Assembly (NCBI GenBank): GCA_023251455.1 | Contig: JAHEYT010000068.1 | Span: 1 to 34,803 of the forward strand | Direction: 5' to 3' | Origin: Bacteroidota bacterium | Lineage (GTDB): Bacteria > Bacteroidota > Bacteroidia > Bacteroidales > Prolixibacteraceae | DNA: 34,803 bases | In this document: one piece after another, positions 23,035 to 31,064 of the stretch | Numbering within the stretch: the stretch's first letter is position 1 | Layout of the letters: every line of letters starts with the position of its first letter | The notes under the pieces: model-generated | What the model was told of the DNA's origin: nothing | The model's database searches: none | The model's input: only the letters and a program-made list of their open reading frames with translations | Program-made: the position numbers and the translations under genes

Positions 23035-25245
23035 TTATAATCTTCGCCCCTTTTTTTTATTTTCCGGACGAAAAAACTGTTTATCTGCTCCGTTGGTTTT
23101 TTCTTTTACCAGCCTGAAATCGAGTTGTTTCTTCTCCAGATTAGCCCTTGCAATTTCAACCTGCACCACGTCGCCAAGTTGGAATTGACGATGTGAATGG
23201 CGTCCAATAAGGCAATAATTTTTTTCGTCAAAAATGTAGAAATCATCGTTGAGGGTACTTACCGAAACCATTCCTTCGCACTTATTTTCTAGTTCAACGT
23301 AAATTCCCCAATCGGTAACTCCTGAAATAACTCCGGAAAATTCCTCTCCGATTTTATCCTGCATAAACTCAACTTGCTTGTACTTTATCGACGACCGTTC
23401 GGCACTGGCCGCCTTGTTTTCCATATCCGACGAGTGCTTGCACATGTCTTCGTATTTCTGGGCATTGGCTGTTTTGCCGCCATCCAGATAACGTTCGAGT
23501 AAGCGGTGCACCATCACATCGGGGTAACGCCGGATGGGTGAAGTGAAATGCGTATAATATTCGAACGAAAGTCCGTAGTGACCAATGTTTCGCGTTGAAT
23601 AAACGGCTTTTGCCATGGTCCGTATAGCCAGCGTTTCAATCACATTCTGTTCGTTTTTACCCCTTACGTTGGTCATCAATAGGTTCATCGATTTTGAAAT
23701 CTGTCCGGGTGTTCCCAGCTGCAATCCATAACCAAACTTGTGAATAAAATGATTGAAATTCATCAGTTTATCAGGGTCTGGCTTGTCGTGAATACGGTAA
23801 ACAAATGTTCGGGCCGTTTTTTTATCGTCGGTTTTGCCAATGAATTCAGCAACGCGTTTATTGGCCAGAAGCATAAATTCTTCGACGAGCTGGTTGCTTT
23901 CTTTGGCTTCTTTGAAATACACCGAAAGTGGTTTACCATTTTCGTCGATGTCGAATTTGACTTCAACCCGTTCAAAAGCAATCGATCCGTGTTTAAAACG
24001 GTTTTCGCGTAGTTTAACTGCCAACCGATTCATGGAAAGTACTTCGTCTTTGAGTTCGCCCTCGCCGCTTTCGATAATGGCTTGCGCATCTTCGTAGGCA
24101 AATCGCTTGTCGGAATGAATCACCGTACGGCCGAACCATTGGTTGTGAATCTGGGCTTCGTCGTCGAGTTGAAAAATGGCCGAAAAGCAAAGTTTATCTT
24201 CATTCGGGCGAAGTGAACATACGCCATTCGACAGTTTTTCAGGAAGCATCGGAACCACACGGTCAACCAGATAGACCGAAGTAGCGCGTTCGTAAGCTTC
24301 GTCGTCGAGGATTGTTCCGGGGGTCACGTAATACGAAACATCGGCAATGTGAACGCCAATTTCCCAGTACCCATTTTCGAGCTTTTGTATCGAAAGTGCA
24401 TCGTCGAAATCCTTGGCATCTTTCGGGTCGATAGTAAACGTGGTTACTCCGCGCATATCGCGACGACGAAGGATTTCTTCTGCCGGAATTTCGTCAGGTA
24501 TTTTTTCAGCTGCTTTCATCACATTTTCGGGAAATCGCAAAGGCAAGTCATATTCGGCCAAAATTGCATGCATTTCGGTGTTGTTGTCGCCAACATTGCC
24601 CAGCACTTCAATAATTTCTCCAAACGGATTCTTGGCTCGGGCTGGCCATTCCGTGATTTTGGCGATTGCTTTTTGCCCGTCTTTCGCGCCATTCAGCTTT
24701 TCGTTCGGGATAAATAAATCGAATCCGGTTTTTCCGGAAGGAATGAAAAAAGCATAATTGTTCGATTTGGAAATGGTTCCAACAAATGTGGATTTGGCAC
24801 GTTCCACAATTTCAACGACTTCGCCTTCAACCTGTTGCTTCTTGCGAATAGCAAACAGTTGCACTTTTACCTTGTCGCCTTCCATGGCATGGTTCAGGTT
24901 ACGGCTCGAAACCAGTATCGGTTTGTCGAACTCTTCGGAAACCACATAGGCAAATCCTTGCGGCTGTATCTCAACCTTTCCTAAAACGGCTCCGCTGCGC
25001 GATTGTAATTTGTATTTTCCACGCTGAACGCTATGAAGGTTCTTGGTTTCGGTCAGTTCTTCCAACACCACAAAAACTAGTTTGGTAATTTCAGGATCTT
25101 TAATTTTGAGCAGTTCAGCTATTTGTTTGTAGTTGTATGTTCGTTCCGGATTATCGTAAAAAACGGTCAGGATTGCATTTTTGAGTTTTGGTTTATTAAA
25201 CGATTCGACCAGTTTCTCTAATTTATGTTTTTTGTTCTTTGCCAT
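23035..25245 (-). CDS. rnr: Ribonuclease R
   Basis: RNase R is a processive 3'-to-5' exoribonuclease that degrades structured RNA. The 736-residue protein starts at the ATG at 25245 (MAKNKKHKLEKLVESF); the open frame runs further upstream but without family similarity. Order: winged-helix domain (about 15-75, NPERTYNYKQIAELL), cold-shock OB domains (about 85-235), RNB catalytic domain with TIDPKDAKDFDDALSIQ carrying the four metal-binding Asp, DVSYYVTPGT and HFTSPIRRYPDVMVHRLLER, and a C-terminal S1 domain (EFSGVISGVTDWGIYVELEN). The tail is basic (FFRPENKKKGRRL), as often seen. Single-gene unit by position, upstream of tetR on the same strand with a 98-base gap. Confidence 0.96.
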   Translation of the reverse strand: MAKNKKHKLEKLVESFNKPKLKNAILTVFYDNPERTYNYKQIAELLKIKDPEITKLVFVVLEELTETKNLHSVQRGKYKLQSRSGAVLGKVEIQPQGFAYVVSEEFDKPILVSSRNLNHAMEGDKVKVQLFAIRKKQQVEGEVVEIVERAKSTFVGTISKSNNYAFFIPSGKTGFDLFIPNEKLNGAKDGQKAIAKITEWPARAKNPFGEIIEVLGNVGDNNTEMHAILAEYDLPLRFPENVMKAAEKIPDEIPAEEILRRRDMRGVTTFTIDPKDAKDFDDALSIQKLENGYWEIGVHIADVSYYVTPGTILDDEAYERATSVYLVDRVVPMLPEKLSNGVCSLRPNEDKLCFSAIFQLDDEAQIHNQWFGRTVIHSDKRFAYEDAQAIIESGEGELKDEVLSMNRLAVKLRENRFKHGSIAFERVEVKFDIDENGKPLSVYFKEAKESNQLVEEFMLLANKRVAEFIGKTDDKKTARTFVYRIHDKPDPDKLMNFNHFIHKFGYGLQLGTPGQISKSMNLLMTNVRGKNEQNVIETLAIRTMAKAVYSTRNIGHYGLSFEYYTHFTSPIRRYPDVMVHRLLERYLDGGKTANAQKYEDMCKHSSDMENKAASAERSSIKYKQVEFMQDKIGEEFSGVISGVTDWGIYVELENKCEGMVSVSTLNDDFYIFDEKNYCLIGRHSHRQFQLGDVVQVEIARANLEKKQLDFRLVKEKTNGADKQFFRPENKKKGRRL

Positions 25246-25413
25246 TGTTTGGGCTTTTAAAATTTTAAGGTAAGGTAGCAAACATTTTCCGAAACATGGA
25301 TTTTTGAAGCGATCTATTTGCCAAAATGAGGTCAGATTTAACCTGATTAACAAAATTTCAGATTCTTTTTGCTTTGTTGTTTCTTTTTGACATCGTTTCA
25401 CACAATTGAGAAG

Positions 25414-25421
25414 TAGTTTTG
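25414..25421 (+). promoter_or_regulatory. -7-like element before a short terminated transcript
   Basis: TAGTTTTG fits TAnnTTTG exactly. A TTTG at 25386-25389 is 24 bases upstream, longer than the usual 19, so promoter strength is uncertain. Confidence 0.35.
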
Positions 25422-25426
25422 TTGAA

Positions 25427-25515
25427 AATAAAGCCGATCAGAAACGAATAACAAGTACAGAAAACAGACCATGGCCGGGCAGACTGAATCTCAGATTGCC
25501 CGGCTTTTATTTGAA
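25427..25515 (+). ncRNA. Candidate small RNA or leader ended by a terminator
   Basis: The plus-strand stretch from just after the TAGTTTTG element to a strong terminator hairpin (GCCGGGCA 25485-25492 region pairing with TGCCCGGC, then TTTTATTT) would give an RNA of about 90 bases with no good reading frame. The downstream peptidase gene has its own promoter-like sequence after the hairpin, so the RNA need not be its leader. No known RNA family was recognised. Confidence 0.35.
25474..25511 (+). terminator. Plus-strand hairpin terminator ahead of the M1 peptidase gene
   Basis: GCCGGGCA and TGCCCGGC form an 8-bp GC-rich stem with an inner CTGA/TCAG helix, followed by TTTTATTT. No plus-strand protein gene precedes it; the neighbour to the left (RNase R) reads the other way. 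Confidence 0.65.
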
Positions 25516-25520
25516 CAGAG

Positions 25521-25551
25521 TTTAATGCCTGAATGTTAATTAGTACATTCG
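25521..25551 (+). promoter_or_regulatory. Candidate promoter of the M1 peptidase gene
   Basis: TTTA (25521-25524), a 19-base spacer and TACATTCG (25544-25551) each differ by one base from TTTG and TAnnTTTG. The ATG at 25576 is 24 bases downstream. Confidence 0.5.
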
Positions 25552-25575
25552 TTGGTTGTCATCAATTTTTGTTCG

Positions 25576-27516
25576 ATGAAGAAATTAATCTTCCTGATTT
25601 TGGTACTTGCAGTTCAGTTGGTTTGGGGGCAGGCTCCCGATCCTGATTTCAATGATAAGGCAGCTTTCAGCGACAGCCGTGTTTATCAGAAATCAGCCGG
25701 ATTTACTGAATCAGCTGATTATGCGTCAACTGATGTTATTTATCAACGACTGAATTTTACGGTTGATCCGGCGGTGAACTATATTTCGGGATCGGTTTTT
25801 TCATCTGTAAAATTCCTGAAAGACGATGTTGCCCAGATTCAGTTTGATTTGACCGATGGAATGACAGTTGATTCCGTTCAGTATAACCAAAAGAAGATCA
25901 CTTTTCAGCATTCGGCAAACAAAATCAGTATTGCTTTACCTTCATTGCCAGCAAAAAATACGATAGGTTTGGTAGAGGTTTTTTACCACGGCGCGCCACT
26001 TCAGAACGGCATGGGTTCGTTTGTATCTTCAAAACACAATACTGATCCGATTATCTGGACTCTATCAGAGCCTTATGGGGCAAAGGATTGGTGGCCTTGC
26101 AAGGAGAGTCTGGCTGATAAAATTGATTCGATTGATGTTTACATTACTTGTCCGAAGCAATACCTGTCAGCCAGTAACGGAAAACTGGTTGACGATAAAG
26201 TATCAGGCGAAAATCGCACGGCTCATTGGTCGCATCGGTTTCCGATAGCCACTTATCTGATTGGCATTGCCGTTACGAATTATCAAACCTATTCCGACTT
26301 TCTGGATTTGTCCGACGGGAAAAAAATCGAAGTGCTCAATTACGTTTATCCGGAATACCTCGCTACTGCGAAAAGCAAATCAACGGATATTTTGAATATT
26401 CTTTCGTTCTACAATTCGAAGTTTATAACCTATCCGTTTGCCAGCGAAAAATACGGACATGCGCAGTTTGGCTGGGGTGGGGGAATGGAACACCAAACCA
26501 TGAGTTTTATGACTCATCTGGAGTTTGAACTGGTGGCCCACGAAATGGCCCATCAATGGTTTGGCGACTACATCACTTTGGCAAGCTGGCACGACATCTG
26601 GCTAAACGAAGGGTTCGCAACATATTTAACCGGCCTGACCTACGAGAACCTGCTGAATGGGCAATATTGGTCGACCTGGAAAGATAATCAGGTCAAAAGA
26701 ATTACTTCTCTACCAGATGGAGCTGTATTTGTGGCCGATAATACAAATGTCAACCGGATTTTCAATGGCAGGCTTTCGTATTCGAAAGGAGCTTATTTGC
26801 TGCACATGCTGAGGTGGGAAATGGGCGATTCGTTGTTTTTCAATGGTATGAAAAATTACCTGAATGATCCGGAAATTGCGAATGGTTTTGCCAGCCAACA
26901 ACAATTCGTGAAACACATGGAAACGGTTGCAGATACTTCTTTTACTGAGTTTTTTAAAGACTGGTACTATGGCGAAGGTTATCCAATTTATCGGCTTACC
27001 TACTATACTGATTATGGCGATTTTGGGAAGCAAAAACTGCGGATTAGTCAGTCTTCCTCAAATTCGTCGGTCGGCTTTTTCGAGATGCACATTCCGGTGA
27101 TGGTTTGGAAAAATGGGAAATATACCGACTTGCGTTTGCATAACACAATCCAGAATCAGGAGTTTACAATAGCCGAAAGTACGGTTGACAAAATTGAGTT
27201 CGATCCCGACAAGTGGCTGATTGCCAAAGCCGATGTTGTAAATTCGGTACCGCATGTTTCGCTGATTGCTGATATTCAGATTATTCCGGAGGCTAAATAC
27301 AGAAGAATCCGGGTTTTGCTTCCTGAATATTTAGGAAAGGGGAACCTGCGGATTGTTGATTTGAGCGGAAGGCTCGTGAAAGCGTGTGAATTAACTGAGA
27401 GCGATTCGCACATCAATGTCAGTAACCTGAAAAGCGGAATCTATCTGGTAAATGTGGTGACAAACGAAAAACAGAAGACCGAGAAAGTTCTACTCAGCCC
27501 GTATCAGGCTGAATAG
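25576..27516 (+). CDS. Secreted M1-family metallopeptidase with type IX sorting tail
   Basis: A 646-residue exported zinc aminopeptidase. The ATG at 25576 is chosen because it opens on a signal peptide (MKKLIFLILVLAVQLVWGQ). The M1 N-terminal beta domain follows, then GWGGGMEHQTM, the exopeptidase GxMEN motif with His in the last place, the zinc site HEMAH (residues 322-326) and, after exactly 18 residues, the third ligand E345 in WLNEGFATYL. The last 75 residues (NLRIVDLSGRLVKACELTES, SGIYLVNVVTNEKQKTEKVL) are a Por-type C-terminal signal, so the enzyme is probably exported across the outer membrane by type IX secretion and kept on the surface or released. Role: peptide breakdown outside the cell. 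It converges on the cold-shock gene with a 21-base gap. Confidence 0.95.
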   Translation: MKKLIFLILVLAVQLVWGQAPDPDFNDKAAFSDSRVYQKSAGFTESADYASTDVIYQRLNFTVDPAVNYISGSVFSSVKFLKDDVAQIQFDLTDGMTVDSVQYNQKKITFQHSANKISIALPSLPAKNTIGLVEVFYHGAPLQNGMGSFVSSKHNTDPIIWTLSEPYGAKDWWPCKESLADKIDSIDVYITCPKQYLSASNGKLVDDKVSGENRTAHWSHRFPIATYLIGIAVTNYQTYSDFLDLSDGKKIEVLNYVYPEYLATAKSKSTDILNILSFYNSKFITYPFASEKYGHAQFGWGGGMEHQTMSFMTHLEFELVAHEMAHQWFGDYITLASWHDIWLNEGFATYLTGLTYENLLNGQYWSTWKDNQVKRITSLPDGAVFVADNTNVNRIFNGRLSYSKGAYLLHMLRWEMGDSLFFNGMKNYLNDPEIANGFASQQQFVKHMETVADTSFTEFFKDWYYGEGYPIYRLTYYTDYGDFGKQKLRISQSSSNSSVGFFEMHIPVMVWKNGKYTDLRLHNTIQNQEFTIAESTVDKIEFDPDKWLIAKADVVNSVPHVSLIADIQIIPEAKYRRIRVLLPEYLGKGNLRIVDLSGRLVKACELTESDSHINVSNLKSGIYLVNVVTNEKQKTEKVLLSPYQAE

Positions 27517-27537
27517 CTGGTTCTCAGTATAGTGTGA

Positions 27538-28041
27538 TTATTCTGTTGGAGCTTGTGGAGGCTGTGGTGCTTGAACGGCAGCAGGCTTAGGCTCTTTGTA
27601 CAGTTTTACCTGAACGGCAGTTGGTCCTTTTTGCCCCATTTCTACTTCGTAATTAACCAGATTACCTTCTTTAATATCTTCAAGCAGGTTGTTTACATGC
27701 ACAAAAACGCTTTCCTGTGTTTCCAAATCGCGAATAAACCCGAAACCTTTGGTGTTGTTGAAGAAAGTTACTGAGCCTTTTCTGATCGGATCGATTATTT
27801 GATTTGGATCGCTCTTTGGTATGCTGATTTCGATATCTTCCAGGTTAATTACTTTTTTCAGGGACGGATCCGGAGGAGTTGAAGTGATCATCCCATTTTC
27901 GTCAACATATGCAATCATATCGTCAAAGCTACCCTTATCGCTATCTTTCCGGGTCTGCTTTTTCATTTCTTTTTCTTTTCTCTTTTTCTCTTTCTTGTTT
28001 CTTACTTCTTTTTTGTTGAACGATTCTTGTGATCTACTCAT
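27538..28041 (-). CDS. Cold-shock-domain RNA-binding protein
   Basis: A 167-residue protein with a Lys/Arg/Glu-rich N terminus (KKEVRNKKEKKRKEKEMKKQ), an acidic linker, and a cold-shock domain at about residues 88-150: KGSVTFFNNTKGFGFIRDLE with RNP1 (KGFGFI) and VFVHVNNL with RNP2. Both aromatic RNA-binding motifs are intact. It ends in a Pro/Gln/Ala tail. This longer type, with a basic arm before the cold-shock fold, is typical of Bacteroidota and differs from the 70-residue CspA type. Role: single-stranded RNA binding, perhaps chaperoning. A perfect -7 element lies 22 bases before the start. Confidence 0.93.
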   Translation of the reverse strand: MSRSQESFNKKEVRNKKEKKRKEKEMKKQTRKDSDKGSFDDMIAYVDENGMITSTPPDPSLKKVINLEDIEISIPKSDPNQIIDPIRKGSVTFFNNTKGFGFIRDLETQESVFVHVNNLLEDIKEGNLVNYEVEMGQKGPTAVQVKLYKEPKPAAVQAPQPPQAPTE

Positions 28042-28388
28042 TTTTCAATTTAATTTTATGTACAAATATAATCCTGACGTAAAAAGCAATTTAATGCCCT
28101 AATTCTCAATTCCGTATTTTCTCCAAATGTACACTTTTAATTTAGTGTTTTGCAATTTTTCTGTTTTTATCCTTCTGGCAAATGATCGAAATGATCATTT
28201 AATCACTGCTTTAGCGAATATTTTGTGAAGTAGAAGTATCAAACACCTCTTTGAAACTGGTCATTTCTGAAATTCCTGATTTCAATAATTGAAGCTTAAT
28301 CCTGAAAATCGATGCTTCGTTTTGGTTGCAACAACCATAGATTGCCGAACTTATTTACGAAACTGAAATCCCGGAAAAATGTTCATTT
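28042..28388. other. Gene-free region upstream of the cold-shock gene, with small inverted repeats
   Basis: These 347 bases hold no convincing gene. The promoter of the cold-shock gene is at 28063. An 8-bp palindrome AAATGATC-GAAAT-GATCATTT lies at 28180-28200. Further right are GAAAT/ATTTC and TGGTTG-CAA-CAACCA hairpins, and an 11-bp inverted repeat ATCCTGAAAAT (28299-28309) with ATTTTCAGGAT (28385-28395) whose right arm covers the stop of the VOC gene. Confidence 0.6.
28063..28070 (-). promoter_or_regulatory. -7 element of the cold-shock gene
   Basis: On the minus strand TATATTTG fits TAnnTTTG exactly, 22 bases before the ATG at 28041. No good -33 box at 19-base spacing was found; a TTG lies at shorter spacing. 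The 21 bases between this element and the start are T- and A-rich, a common cold-shock leader feature, but no more can be said. Confidence 0.5.
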
Positions 28389-28778
28389 TCAGGATGGTTC
28401 TATCAGATCCCATAGATTTCCATACAGATCGGCAAAAACAGCCACCGTGCCATAAGGTTCAGCCCTAGGTTCGCGAACAATCCGAATTTCCTGATCTAAC
28501 AGGTTCTGATAATCTTGCTTGAAATTGTCGGTGTGAAGAAATAGAAAAACCCTTCCACCAGTTTGATTGCCAACCCTCGACAATTGGTCGTCACTGGCAG
28601 CTTTAGCCAGCAAAAGGCAACATGCTGACGAGCCGGGAGGCGAAATCCTCACCCAACGCTTGGTTTCGCTCAAAACCGTGTCTTCGATTAGTCTGAAATG
28701 CAATTTTTTGGTATAAAACTCAATGGCTTCATCGTAGTCGGCCACCACCAACGCAATTTGTGCGATATGCTGTTTCAT
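28389..28778 (-). CDS. VOC-superfamily protein (glyoxalase fold)
   Basis: A 129-residue VOC protein from the ATG at 28778; the upstream in-frame extension shows no family similarity and is rejected. It begins MKQHIAQIALVVADYDEAIE with the FYTKKLHF turn, has WVRISPPGSSACCLLLAKA mid-protein, and ends EPYGTVAVFADLYGNLWDLIEP, where the last Glu is the usual metal ligand. Members of this group often bind small hydrophobic or electrophilic compounds; no substrate is predictable. It is not closely related to the VOC pair at 20331-21228. Its stop lies within an 11-bp inverted repeat that may fold in the 3' end of its RNA. Confidence 0.92.
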   Translation of the reverse strand: MKQHIAQIALVVADYDEAIEFYTKKLHFRLIEDTVLSETKRWVRISPPGSSACCLLLAKAASDDQLSRVGNQTGGRVFLFLHTDNFKQDYQNLLDQEIRIVREPRAEPYGTVAVFADLYGNLWDLIEPS

Positions 28779-28926
28779 TTCGGGTAATTCTGATGTTATT
28801 CTGTAAAAGTAATTGAATTTTCTGCAACCCATTCTTTCTAACGATTTTCGGATACTTATTCCTATCGCGCAACCTTTTAACACACTGTTCCGTCTAGTCA
28901 ATATCAATGTTCAAAAAACTGTCCTT

Positions 28927-30957
28927 ATGAGAAAATTTTTACTTTTTGTGCTGATGTTATCTGGCCTGATGACCGGCGCGCAAACCAGCATCACCAATGG
29001 CAATTGTAAGGCTCAATTTAAATATGCGGTGAATACCCAGATAATGACTCTTTTGCCAGCGACTGCCATTAATTTTTACGATAAATCTGAAGGATCTGTG
29101 AAAGAATGGTATTGGGATTTTGGCGATGGGAATACCAGCCGCGAGCAAAACCCAATGTTCATTTTTAACCACCCACAAAGCGGACCAAACGTGAAAATGA
29201 GTCCATACCGTACAGTAAGTCTGACAATTTTGACTTCAGATGAGTGTAAAAGCTTTTATTCTGAAACGATCAACATTATGGATGGAACTCCTTACGTTGC
29301 TCCCGATTGTAAAGCACGATTTAAGTATTATCAACCAGCTTACGATTCAATTGGAGGAACAGCTTCATTTCAGCTGACCAACCTTTCTGAAGGCGATTCT
29401 CTGTCATACACCTGGCAATTCGACAATGGAAAAACCAGTACAGAGAAGGAGCCAATCGTAACTTTTGATCTCAAGCAAACCGAACGAAAAGTTTGCCTTA
29501 CCGTTTCAGGAAAGAATAAATGTTTGGATACTTTCTGCGACGCGGTATATGTAGTCAATCCCGATAAACCAATTGTTGATCCGGCCGAATGTTATACCGG
29601 CTTTGGTTTTACAGCAAACTACAACATTAAAACCCTGGTTCCGGCCCTGATTTTAGATTTTTATTCGAAAGCTACTCCCGAAGCGGTTGAATGGAAATGG
29701 GATTTTGGCGACGGACAAACGAGCAACGAAGCAAATCCAACGCATATCTTTAATTTCCCGCTAAACATCGATCCGCTTGCCGATCCAAATCCATTCCGAA
29801 AGGTTTGCCTCACTGTAAAAACATCTTCAGGATGCCTCGCTTCCTATTGCGAAACCATCAATATTTACATGAATACAAGTCCTCCGGTTGAACCTTCGGC
29901 CAATTGCCATGCATGGTTTAAATACTACCGTCCTACTGACGTAATCAGCATTCCTGAAGTTATTCCATACAAACTGCTGGATGTTTCTGAGGGCAAAGTA
30001 GTAAGTCGTATCTGGCAATTTGAAGATGGCAAAACCAGCACCGAGGCTGAACCGCTGGTTAGTTTTGATTTTCAGAAACCTACCCAGAAAGTTTGTCTAA
30101 CCATTTATACCGCTGATAGTTGCTCGAGTACTTGGTGCGAAGTAATTTATGTGACTGAACCGAAAGTTGACACAGTATACTCTGAAAAGCCTCTCGTTAA
30201 TGGATATGTCATGCGCTATAAAGCAAGCTTTCCACCACAAATGTCGTCGTGTGCCGGAACTGCCATGGCTCAGGTTTACCTGAACGATTCGCTCATCAAT
30301 GCCAACCACTACGTTTGGTCAAATGGCATTGAAGGTCAGGAGGTAAAGGGACTTTGCCCTACTCAAACTTATTCGGTAAAAGCCTTAACTCCTGATGGCA
30401 CCATCGTTTCAGGAACATTTATTTTTAACTCCGACGGAACGGTTTCCGATGTTCCGATTAACTGGTACATTACCGGAGCCCGCGACAACTGGCAAATACA
30501 GTACGACCTGATTGATAAAAATTATACGGTTGAATGGCGGCTTTGCGATGGTACTATTGTCAAAAGCGACAGTATTCCGCTTAATTCAATTAATTGTGGC
30601 GCAAGCGAATCCAATTTGATTTTGAAAGATGCATCAGGAAATGTGGTTTACTCCGAAACTATTTCGCTGAAAACATTGGCAACTTATCTGAATCCTGATC
30701 AGGTTGCATCTGCAATCAAATTCTTCCCGAATCCGGTGACTGATGTACTGAATATTCAATACTCCGGAAATAGCCTGAAAGAATTGCAGATCGAAATTTG
30801 CGATATTTCCGGAAGGAGAGTTTCGCTTAACCAGATTTACGATGTGGATTCCGGGCAAACCATTAGCCTGAATGTCAACGCACTCCGGAAAGGAATTTAT
30901 CTGTGCCGGATGATTTCAGGAAAGAAAGTCATTGGAATAGAAAAGTTCAGCAAATGA
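28927..30957 (+). CDS. Secreted PKD-domain protein with type IX sorting tail
   Basis: A 676-residue exported protein. The ATG at 28927 opens on a signal peptide (MRKFLLFVLMLSGLMTGAQ); the frame upstream is not signal-like. Four PKD-type modules follow in an alternating pattern: modules 1 and 3 have W-DFGDG (YWDFGDGNTS, KWDFGDGQTS) and modules 2 and 4 have WQF-DGKTS (TWQFDNGKTSTE, IWQFEDGKTSTE), each opening with a Cys (CKAQFKY, CKARFKYY, CYTGFGF, CHAWFKYY). A further beta-rich region (about 410-590) precedes a Por-type sorting domain (FFPNPVTDVLNIQY, DISGRRVS, LRKGIYLCRMISGKKV). No catalytic motif is visible, so an adhesin or surface matrix role is likely. Single gene with its own terminator. 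Confidence 0.93.
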   Translation: MRKFLLFVLMLSGLMTGAQTSITNGNCKAQFKYAVNTQIMTLLPATAINFYDKSEGSVKEWYWDFGDGNTSREQNPMFIFNHPQSGPNVKMSPYRTVSLTILTSDECKSFYSETINIMDGTPYVAPDCKARFKYYQPAYDSIGGTASFQLTNLSEGDSLSYTWQFDNGKTSTEKEPIVTFDLKQTERKVCLTVSGKNKCLDTFCDAVYVVNPDKPIVDPAECYTGFGFTANYNIKTLVPALILDFYSKATPEAVEWKWDFGDGQTSNEANPTHIFNFPLNIDPLADPNPFRKVCLTVKTSSGCLASYCETINIYMNTSPPVEPSANCHAWFKYYRPTDVISIPEVIPYKLLDVSEGKVVSRIWQFEDGKTSTEAEPLVSFDFQKPTQKVCLTIYTADSCSSTWCEVIYVTEPKVDTVYSEKPLVNGYVMRYKASFPPQMSSCAGTAMAQVYLNDSLINANHYVWSNGIEGQEVKGLCPTQTYSVKALTPDGTIVSGTFIFNSDGTVSDVPINWYITGARDNWQIQYDLIDKNYTVEWRLCDGTIVKSDSIPLNSINCGASESNLILKDASGNVVYSETISLKTLATYLNPDQVASAIKFFPNPVTDVLNIQYSGNSLKELQIEICDISGRRVSLNQIYDVDSGQTISLNVNALRKGIYLCRMISGKKVIGIEKFSK

Positions 30958-30998
30958 AAATTAGATAATAGTCGTTGAATCTCAAATAATAGACATGA

Positions 30999-31037
30999 AA
31001 ATGCCCGAATGAACGCGATTTGTTCATTCGGGCATTT
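30999..31037. terminator. Bidirectional hairpin terminator
   Basis: A perfect 16-bp stem (AAATGCCCGAATGAAC at 30999-31014 and its complement at 31022-31037) with a seven-base loop, between the convergent PKD and fucosidase genes. The AAA/TTT base of the stem gives a short T run on each strand. Confidence 0.8.
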
Positions 31038-31064
31038 CGGTTCATAATCTTTATCAGAAAACAA

